A program made the position numbers and the translations under genes. Below, piece after piece: positions 12,281 to 22,100 of a stretch of 64,000 nt of DNA. This stretch comes from Owenia fusiformis. Taxonomy: Eukaryota; Annelida; Polychaeta; Sabellida; Oweniidae. The stretch spans positions 4,099,341-4,163,340 of the forward strand of contig CAIIXF020000008.1 of assembly GCA_903813345.2 (NCBI GenBank). Direction: 5' to 3'. Within the stretch, counting starts at the first letter, position 1, and each line of letters opens with the position of its first letter. The notes beneath the pieces are model-generated. The model searched no databases. It was not told where the DNA came from and was given only the letters and a program-made list of their open reading frames with translations.

Positions 12281-15200
12281 TTATTCAAACTCCACTGTGA
12301 GGTCCTTATGGTTCACCATAACTTTATTGTACTCTGCATCAAAGAGTTCATTCTGTGCTACAGTGAAGTAATTCTTCCATCCTCCTATTTCACCTGTAAG
12401 AATAATTGCATAGTCTAAAAAACATATTGCAGTATTGAAGTTGAAATAATAAATTTAGGTGTGTTGTTATAAGGCATATACATTATTGGCCCTGTAGGAT
12501 GAACAACATACCAATTATTACAGATGGCTTTTTGTTGAAAAAAGCTGCTTAGTGTTTGTAATTGTCCAGTTAATAATTCAAATGAATTCCATTATTTTAC
12601 AGAGAAAGTTAGTGAAAATTTTAAATACACAACCTTTAATTTTGTCATTTACTAATTATCACCAAAAAAAGTGTATTGATCTTCTCTATACCTACACATC
12701 TTTTGTTTTGCATGTAAAGAAAGGCAGAGGCTCTTTTTGCTGCATTAGAACTACATTTACATGCTTTCATACAATAGGAGCATTGTCCTTACCTTTACGA
12801 ATCATGCCAGGCTTTCCTTGTTTCACAAAATCTGTTAATGAATCCAGCTTTGGATTTTTCTTCATCACTTTTATGCTACAAGCTTTTTCCACTTCCTCAT
12901 AGAAGTTCATGTCGTAGGTTTTCCCAAGGAATTCTGATAATTTCTTTACATTTGTGACAAAGTTCTGCAAATATTTATGTTTGTTTTCCATGATTAGTTT
13001 TCAATGAGAAAATACAAAGGCCAACATTTGAAAACCCCTATAATTCATAAGAACAACGTAACTATAAAAAAAACAAAGCCAAGCCTTAATTTCAAGGCTA
13101 GCTTGACAAGAAAGAATCTTTACCCTCTCAGTAATTTAAAAAGTTTAGTATTTTGAAATTTTCAGTTCAATACCAGAAGCTGGCCTTCATGCACTTGAAA
13201 TCGAATAGAGAAATGATAGAGAATGTTTGGAAAATTATCCTGATCAAACATTTTTCTCTGGATTTCTTAAAATATGTTGTTTTTCACAAGGTGGCAAATA
13301 AAATATACAGATTTAAACTGGTTTACCTTTTTCATTTGCACATAGCTGGCCTTCATGCACTTTAAACCAGACAGAGAAATGATAGAGAATGTTTGGGAAA
13401 TTATGCTGATCAAACTTTTTTCTGGATTTCTTAAAATATGGTGTTTTTCACAAATTGGCAAATAAAATATACAGCCTTCGACTGGTTTACCTTTTTCATT
13501 TGCTCATAGCTTAGTATGAGTGTATTTTTGTCATTCTTGCTCTTCTCCCACCAGTCAGGTACATTATCCAACCAACGACCCGATTCATCTTTAAAATATT
13601 TACAATTTTTGCCATTGTTATTACCTACATGTATATCATATTTTCATGACAAATTACACCTATTTAGTGAACCCCTGATCTAGGTGTTTGGAAATAATGT
13701 TTACCAAATACAATAAGATGCTGAAGTTTCCATCATCTTTACTGTTTTTGTCACATAACATTTTGTTCAGTGCACTTTAGTAGATTTTTACACTTGGGAT
13801 ATGACATCACAATAGGTATAGATGGAAGCGTCATTGACTGATTTTTATTATTTTAGTGTTGTTGATTCTTGTTCTAGAAAATCTTGAATTTGAACCTGAT
13901 ATCTGTTTTCATGGTCCAGTGTTGTAGAAGGTGTATAGAGTTCAACCTTGATAAACTGTAAAGGTCAGGTCATGCAACAGAAATTAAGAAACCTGTACTT
14001 ACGGGTTCCACTGATTAATAAATCAAAGTATTGGTCCCAGGTTCCAGTGAATTTATAGACAGCTTGAAGGGTGGTCATGTGATAGAAGTAAGATACAGCC
14101 ACATCTTTAGGGTTCCGGTACAAATAGAAAATCTTGCAACCTTTCTTGAAGATGTCCTGAAAATATGTAGATATAGTTTAGTTCAGTTTAGTTTATAGGG
14201 TAAGGGTTATGGATGCAAAATTCGAGAGTCACCCATGTTATATATATATAAACAGGTCACTTTGACCTGTTTGTACAAAATTAGTAAAACTTGCCCAATA
14301 GCCGAAGATCTAAGCTGATCTTCCATTTAATTTATTGAAAATGAGGTTGTTGTTGTCTTCACATAGTTATATCATGGTACAATTCCAATCCAGTTTTTAT
14401 ATGATTGATAAATGAACTTTGCTAAATGTAAAAGTTTGTAACTTGAAGAGGCTTAGATTAGATAAGTAAGAAAGGACATACGGGAGCAATGTGATTGTAT
14501 TCGAAATGGGTCAAGAGAATTCTGGGAGATGGTATTGCGTCAAGTTCCTCCATTGTTCTCATTTCAATGAAATTGTTCTCCTTACACTTGTTAACACTCT
14601 CTGTGGTGTGATTTAGTATCATATGGACCACCTCAAACATCCAATGGTGGCCTGAAAAATTGTTGATTGTATTTGTAAAGTAAATTGTTCAATTTATTAG
14701 GTATCATTCTTGGAGCATTACAATCAACTATCAAGATGCATTACAAATATAACTAAATAAAATTGGTTTTTCAAAATGAAAAGAGTGTTCAGATTCCTTC
14801 CAAATTCGCCTCTAGACACCTAAGACACTTGACTCAAGAATATAATGCACAAATGAAGCAAAAGTTTTGCTTAAGTCCTTCATGCTGCTGCCATTTGCTT
14901 TGCGGAACTTTTTTTGTTCCATGGCATTCACTCATTGGCACTTCAAAGAGAATGAATTATAATTGAAATTTGAAATCAAATTTGTGAGAAATGTATAATG
15001 CATATGCTAGTAAAAAGCCTTGGAGACATTCATTTTGCTAAATATAATTTACAGAGTATATTTTTCTGCATTTGGGGTTTGGGGTGTTAAATGTTAAAAA
15101 ATTCCGGAAATACATGACTCAATTATTTTCCGAGAGGACTTTATACATATATATAGTACCTGATTTAGGATAAGCAGAGATGATAATATCATCCTCTCTA

Positions 15201-15631
15201 GCTTTGAAGTTCATCCAGGTTTTGTACCATTCTGCTAGATCCATACCCGATTCCTTTCCGAACCAGTCAGGGGCTGGAACATTTGGGGCCTGTGACAAGT
15301 GAAATACATAGCTCAAGATAATATGCTGACCAGTATTTGGTAATCATTAAAAGTTGGTACTTTGTAATGATGAAATAAAACTATGATACTTTGAGTTCTT
15401 CTAAGATATGTTATTTGTTCATTCAAGATGCAAAATAAAAATGAAGAAATTCATATTAATCTTCTAACTCACTTTCCATTTCCTTGGCCAATTGTTAATC
15501 CAGTATGTTCCCTTAAAGACTGCACAGTGCATGTTATGCTTAAAGACACATACAACTGACTTCTCTGGATCCAGTTTGCTTATGTCCTCAATATACTCTT
15601 CCATAGCATTGTCTTCTGCATTTGCAGCCAT
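12281..15631 (-). CDS. Cytosolic sulfotransferase (SULT family), 7 exons, 331 aa
   Basis: Transfers sulfate from PAPS to a small hydroxyl or amine acceptor in the cytosol; the substrate cannot be told from sequence. I read exons 15631-15473, 15289-15160, 14651-14482, 14156-14003, 13588-13491, 12964-12793 and 12393-12281. All junctions are GT-AG and in phase, giving 332 codons including stop. The 5'-phosphosulfate loop is AYPKSGHHW (residues 92-100). The likely catalytic His is H145 in LLTHFEYNH. The 3'-phosphate site is [10 protein letters not shown] (166-175). The C-terminal [13 protein letters not shown] (about 293-305) matches the family's RKGxxGxWK signature. The start ATG is the first in frame. 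The protein is ~35 aa longer than typical SULT1 enzymes, mostly at the N-terminus. HH replaces the usual TT/TH after the loop, a modest oddity. The gene model is firm and the acceptor is unknown. Confidence 0.95.
13181..13512. repeat. 166-bp tandem duplication across a sulfotransferase splice donor
   Basis: Two adjacent copies (13181-13346 and 13347-13512) share tggccttcatgcactt, gagaaatgatagagaatgtt and the closing ctggtttacctttttcattt. The second copy contains the real exon end and donor at 13491. The first carries a decoy of the last ~20 exon bases plus the same GTAAAC donor. Confidence 0.85.
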
Positions 15632-15828
15632 TGTCAGTGGAGAGGTTCTTGGCTTTATTATTAGAACTTACTCAAACCTGTGAGTCACTCTGTTGTCTGG
15701 TTAAACTTTATATGCACTCTCAAGCTGATAATCTGAAAACCTGTACTGTACATACTGAACATGTACACTGTCTGTACATAATTTTATGATCAGAGTGTTG
15801 AACTTTACAATCAATAGCTGATAAATAA

Positions 15829-17081
15829 CACGGTGCCCATGTCAAGCTGCGCGCCTACTTAGGCGCGCAGTTTGTTTCGATCACAAACTGCGTGCCTAAG
15901 AACATTGGATCATTTAAGTTGGAGTCTGTATTTTGAAACGTTATTTAAAGACATTTATCCTGCATTGTTTTCTTGTTCAATGCGTTCATTCTGTGGCGAA
16001 TATACGAATCTTGCAAATACTAGCAAAAACTGTGTGCAAATGAATCTTAGTTTTAAAACATAAGCAGATTAATGGCATTTTCGTCACTGATTTAATGGGA
16101 ATTTATACGTAAATCGATCTAGCACTTTAAACATAAATGACAAGTACTTTAGACTCGTTTTATATTTAATTCCTTACACATTTATCATGTTTAATTCAAA
16201 ATATTTCGAAATAAAACAGATAATCAGGAGAAAAGAAATAAACCACAAACTGCGCGCCTATTTTAGCCAGAAATTACAATCTGTGCGCATACACTATTAA
16301 AACTACATATTATCATTGGAATTTCTACAGAGGTACGTGTAGGTGTTTTCGATGTAGCTTTGGAAATTTTGCTTTATCGTCAGATTTTATGAGATTTTCA
16401 TATTGAAAGTCAAAATGTATAATAGAAGTGACAATTAAGTTGGGAACGAAAAAACTTTTATTTTCAGATCACCATCTTGGTGGATGGACTCTCATAGTGT
16501 TTCAATTATGGGGTTCTACTATTAGACACATATGTGCCTTGTATGGCGCTTATGTTTTCTAATAATACAAAACAAGCTTGGATAGGCAAGCAGTTTTGAA
16601 ATATTAGGCACGCAGTTTGGGAAATACATGTGAATATAGGCGCGCAGTTTGACAAGAAAAATGTTTAAATCACGTTTATGGCGTATTATCGTTTTGAACA
16701 CAAACTTTGCTGTTTTAATCAGATGGAGTGATCCTATATATTCTAGCATACACAGACACAATGGCTGAATAAACGGCAAATGACGATAAAAAGACATAGA
16801 TATAACTTTACACTGTAAATTTTGAACACAGAAGTTACTTAAGACCCTTATATTGAGATAACTAGGTTTACATCGGGAAAAACATTGAGTACTATGAGTA
16901 AATTAAGTTCATCTCCACAGAATGGTACTATCTTTAGAACGAGACTAACCTTGTATTTTTCGTATTTTGGCTCTTTTTGGGAGTCGTGTCCTCCCCGTCT
17001 CACATTTTGAAATATGCGCGCAGTTTGTCAGAGTTTCAAACTGCGTGCCTAGTAGGCACGCTGCTTGACATGGGCATCGTG
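15829..17081. mobile_element. 1.25-kb non-autonomous transposon with CACGRTG termini and 5-bp TSD
   Basis: Left end CACGGTGCCCATGTCAAGC and right end (read inward) CACGATGCCCATGTCAAGC, flanked by AATAA on both sides (15824-15828 and 17082-17086). Just inside the left end is a perfect 10-bp hairpin, ctgcgcgcct-actt-aggcgcgcag; the right end carries an imperfect equivalent. The motif gcgcgcagtttg and variants recur internally in both orientations. No transposase frame. CAC-starting ends with 5-bp duplications are typical of Transib/ProtoRAG-type transposons, but no second motif was recognised, so the superfamily is inference. Confidence 0.7.
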
Positions 17082-17129
17082 AATAAGATTGTGCACTAGA
17101 TGTCTTTTTGGGCTCTGAATACATGTATG

Positions 17130-18625
17130 GAGTACTAAGTGAAGTTGAAATCACATCTATTATATGCCTGCTATTATAGTAGTTGATGTCACATATGCCT
17201 ATATACCTGTTACTAGTTAATACCAAATCTGGATAACTGTAACTAGATGATATTGCATCTTTCTGCCCAGGTTTTCTGCATGTTACTACTTGATATCACA
17301 TCTACATGTTAGTTACTAGTTCATTTCACATCTCTTATATGCCCGTAATACCCGTAAATGGTCTTGGTAAAACTTGTAGTCATAACCATGTCTTCAAGCA
17401 GGGTGGTTACCACCACATTCATCTTCCTGGAGTTACCAGTCTGCTCCACTTGCTAAGATACTTGACTTGGGCTATGATTTGCTGGAGGAGTTGGTTGGTC
17501 CATATTTAGCAATTTCCTGGAGCACCCTGTCGTGTCTCCATGTGAATCTTCCTTCACAGTCAACAGTCACATTTGTACAGGGCCCACTTGTCAGAATTTT
17601 TTCCCCATATTCTCAGATTGGCTATTATTGGCAAGAGATCATCAAAAGTGAGAAGAAACTTCCCTGGTCCTGGGTCCAAAGCTCTTTCCAGGTGAGAGGC
17701 CTTTTAAGCGCTCCTTCCCAGTAAGTCCAGCTCCCCTTCTTGGCGTTCCCTACTGCTTTGACATGCCTATCTTCTTCAATAGAATGCCTTACCTTTTCTC
17801 CTTAGGGGTGACTGCTTGGGGACTGTAGTGTCCAAGCCCTAGATGACCTGTGCATAAGACCCCAACTATGTCTTTGTGTCACAGTCCCTCCTTTCCTTCT
17901 CTAATAGATTCTTGAGGTTTCCACTTTCTGCCACAGGTCATGTCTTCACCTACAGTGTTGACCTTCTTGTCTTGATATTAGTTGATATCACATCTACATG
18001 TTGGTAATTAGTTGATATCACATCTACATGTCGTTAACTAGTTCATATCATATCTATATGCCTGTAATTCATTTATATCACATCTATATGTTGGTAACTA
18101 GTTGATATCACATCTATGTGCCTGTAACTAGTTGATATTACATCTATATGTTGGTAACTAGTTCATATCGCATCTATGTATCGATAACTAGTTGATATCA
18201 TATCTATATGCCTGTAACAAGTTGATATCACATCTATATGCCTGTTACTAGTTGATATTACATCTATATGTTGGTAACTAGTTGATATCACATCTATATG
18301 CCTGTAACTAGTTGATATTACATCTATATGTTGGTAACTAGTTGATATTACATCTATATGTTGGTAACTAATTGATATTACATCTATATGTTGGTAACTA
18401 ATTGATATCACATCTATGTATCACTAACTAGTTGATATCACATCTATGTGTCTGTAACTAGTTGATATTACATCTATATGCCTGTAACTCACATCTGTAT
18501 GTCTGTAACTCACATCTATGTATCGGTAACTAGATATCACATGTATAAGCCTGTAACTCACATCTGTATGTCTGTAACTAGTTGATACCCCATTTATATG
18601 CCTGTAACTAGTTGATATCACATAT
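17130..18625. repeat. 30-bp minisatellite, interrupted by a retroelement fragment
   Basis: The unit is about 30 bp (gttgatatcacatctatatg plus ttggtaacta or cctgtaacta). It is regular from 17975 to 18625 and degenerate from 17130 to 17345. The block at 17350-17960 is unrelated and splits the array. The long minus-strand open frames here (10-residue HIDVISTSYQ repeats) are a product of the 30-bp period, not genes. Confidence 0.9.
17350..17960 (-). pseudogene. Degenerate retrotransposon fragment
   Basis: On the minus strand, around 17600-17490, a short frame reads DCEGRFTWRHDRVLQEIAKY. That resembles the GRYTWRHDxVL segment found downstream of the reverse transcriptase in many invertebrate retroelement polyproteins, from memory. 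The frame is closed by stops on both sides, and the rest of the block has no intact reading frame. It interrupts the minisatellite. Confidence 0.4.
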
Positions 18626-19135
18626 ATACTCTATGCATGGTGGTATCCGTTCACTGCTTATTTTATCTGGCTGGGTTTGAAAAGATCTCTCTTTTATAAA
18701 TTGTGTGAACTCATTCTAACTTCAAATATACAAACATACAATATTTATACATACAATATTTATCCATAAATTTGACCCTCTTTTTGTGAATTGACCTCTT
18801 TTTAAAACGATTGTAAAATAGTAAAAAGGTTTTCAAAAAATATTCTTTCATTTTGTTGGTGGCTTGGGGATGAAGGAATTACCTAGCCAATGTATTATAT
18901 AATGGTGCCATCTTATTTCAATATTGCTTTAATCAGATTGTACAATAGCTTGCAATTTGATTTCTAGTAGTTGTTCATGAATTTGTTTCTGTTGTTTGCC
19001 ATCAGGGAAAACATCTGTAACAATCAGTACACTTTGTAACCATTTGCAGGAGGTGACATTTTGTCATCTTGATGCCTTGTTTCAGTATTGCTCAAATCAT
19101 ATTTTATTTTATCTTTTTATTTTATCTATTTTCAG
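18626..19135. other. Sequence upstream of the first visible seryl-tRNA synthetase exon
   Basis: AT-rich, with no exon I could recognise on either strand. The 5' half of the synthetase gene should lie in this direction, but I did not find it here. Confidence 0.4.
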
Positions 19136-22100
19136 GGGTTTCAACTCATCTCTGTGCCAGATCTCATACATCCCAGCATCATTGTAAGTGTTTAACTGTT
19201 TCCCTTAATATTATTACGATTTAATTATGTGATTACTTTCAACTCCATTTTCGCCCTCATATTTTTGTTACCTAAAAGGCAACATATTGACACTCATTTT
19301 TACATAATCAACCATAACAATAAGCAATTGACATATATTTGCAATAATATTTTAATACATGTGGTTAATTACAGATTTAATTGACCCCCTCCCCCTTCCT
19401 ATATGATTATTTTACTTAAGATTTGATGTAAGATTACAGAATGTAATGGACTCCTTCCCCCAAACATTATTGATTATGATTGCAGGAGATTTATTCATCT
19501 TTCCTTTGTTGAGACAGTAAATTGACAGGGCATTAAAGGCCCTGTAAAATATATAATTTATACACTGTGTCTTTCCAATACATTGACACATCCAAGCTAA
19601 GGATTATAGGTCCTGTAATGCATTGTTGATTGCAAAGCTAAACCCCAGTGATTCAATAACCTTTCCAATGGTATATAATACTTCACATACCTCCTGACTC
19701 CAGGATATTTATACACTAGTTATTGAACTGCCTTTCCATTGATACATACATTTATCAAACTTTGTATATCCTATATTCAGAAGGGGTTGTACACTAGTTA
19801 TTGTACTGCCTTTCCATTGATACTATCAGTTATCACACGTTTCAGCATGTGATACAGGAAATTTCACGAAAGGTAATACTGTATCATCCACGAAAGCGAA
19901 GCTTGAGTGGTGATACATTGTTACCCGAGTGGAATATTTCCTGTATCACATAAGCTGAAACGTGTGATGACGATTTTATCACATGTCTAGGAATTTTGTA
20001 GCATTTTGATATGGTCAGTTATGATTGTGTTCAGTACCCTGTACTCCTGGTAACTATTATAATTTTTGATTTCGCTTTGAAACAATATGACGTCATACCG
20101 TTGTATTCGTACTTGTTTGTGAAATAGTATGACGTCATATTGTTTTCCTTAGCTTGAAGTGATTTAATCAGTGATGTCACATAGTTGCTATTGACTCCGT
20201 AGTGATACAGCCTACCGTATCACATGAAAATCAGTCACGTGTCGTGTGATACGGAATATACATCATCACAATTGACCAATCAAAATGCTTAGACACTCCT
20301 AATCATGTGATAAATACATTTATCAAACTTTGTATATCCTATATTCAGGAGGGTTGTGGATTCAGCACTACTGGTGAAAGAACACAAGTTTACAGGCTCA
20401 ACCCAGAACATGGAGACATCTGTCTGGCAGGCACTGCTGAGATGGCGCTTGCAGGTAAATACAACAATGTGTTTTTGGCAAACATAGTTGAATCACCCAT
20501 TCACCTGTCTGTGTGTCTATCTATCAACGATTATCAGACAAATGAAAACTTGAGGGTCACTACTCATGATTTTGGAAAAATCAGATTTTTCATCACCAAA
20601 TTATTTTCACAATGTACTGACTCACCATTTGAGCTCAACAATTATAGTACCATTACTTGTGTACTGATTTCAATTAAAGTGAGAAAATACTATGGGCAGT
20701 ATTAGGTATTCAATAACATTAATATTTTTTTTTATTTTACGTGTACTAATGAAATATAAAGCAGCTATATCATGTACAGTATAGATCTAGTCAAAAGAGA
20801 AAGACAAAAGAGTTCACATTTTATCACAATAAAATAGACATTTACATAGGTATAAACAAATAGAGTATCAAATTTTACAATAGTACATTATTTTTAATTC
20901 AAAGTTTCCTAAAATAGTAAGATTAGAAAAATTGAATTACATTTTAAGCTTAAAAACTGCAGCTCGTGCTATTTCACTTCTTAGTAATTTCACAATTATA
21001 TTTCAATTCAAACTTCTTCGGATTTATTTGGACCACCAGCAAGCTCAATACATTGTTTCCACAAACTTATTGAACGACCTGGAACATGTCAGGGTAATAT
21101 ATGTCATATAATAAATAAATTGTGTCCCTTTTGATGAATTCTGTCATTTGCCATTTTGTTTAATATTTACACCAGCATTATTTGTATTATTGTACTTTTG
21201 TTGAATTAGTTTGTTTCTCAAGAAGTTTAAAAGATTATAAAGTAAAATCATAACCTCCGCAATTGATATTACGGATATTCCAACATAAAAGCCTAGGAAA
21301 CCCCCTGTCTCTGCTATAAGGTTCGCAAGATCAAATGCTTGGGCTTTAGTTGTAACTTTAGTTTCTGACTCCTTGAAGTAGACATTCAAGCGAACAAAGT
21401 TGTTTTTTATTGCAGATTTAGTAGTTTCAGTAACTGAGTATATGTCTTTTAAGTCTTTCATTTCCCTGTGAAATCTGTGGTACAGTGTTGAGTTTTCATA
21501 GTTTGGCTGTTGCATAATCCAACGTTCATAAAATGATTTAACAGCTCCATCTGTTGGCCACTCTGACTGAGATAGAGATACATCATATGTATGGTATGTG
21601 CAATTTTTTGCACATGTTTTGCAGGGTCTCCACGCTGACTTTTGGCATTCTAGCCTATTCAGATCTTCATTAAGAATGGTAATGTTTGGTTCATTTTTCA
21701 ACCATTCTTTCACATCAAGCTTTCCGCAGAATTGTGCATTTTCCAAATCAGGCTCCAATGGGAGAGATGCCTTTACGCAACCACACTCTTCATAGACTCT
21801 CTTCTGTTGGCACCGTTTGATGCAAGAATTCATAGTATGTACAAACCCTCCAGCATCCAATGCAGAATAATCAACACAATTACCCCACGGTTTCTTCATC
21901 AGTTCACGTCGATTTACTGACAATGCAGCATTAACGGAGTGACCTGGCTCAATGTCAGATCCATCCTTTTCTGGGTCAGGCAAGGATCCTCTTTCATGTA
22001 TGACAACCCTAGCCCCATTACTGCCAGATGTTGGGTAATTTGGGTCGTATAAGGTCATGCTCAGCTTCGAAACATCTAGATATAGAATCATGGAAAGTCC

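Noticed and set aside
12552-12902. 116-codon plus-strand frame
   Set aside because: Antisense shadow of sulfotransferase exon 6.
16522-17226. 91- and 93-codon minus-strand frames inside the CACGRTG element
   Set aside because: No transposase motif or other domain, and one extends past the element's terminus.
18163-18621. Minus-strand frames with HIDVISTSYQ repeats
   Set aside because: A product of the 30-bp minisatellite period, which is a multiple of three.
18996-19187. Frame read as an upstream extension of the first SARS2 exon
   Set aside because: The part before 19136 has no SerRS similarity, and a good acceptor (ttttcag) marks the exon start.
20960-21090. Short minus-strand frame [20 protein letters not shown] downstream of the channel
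   Set aside because: Only ~28 codons between stops and no recognised homologue. Probably 3' UTR or repeat.
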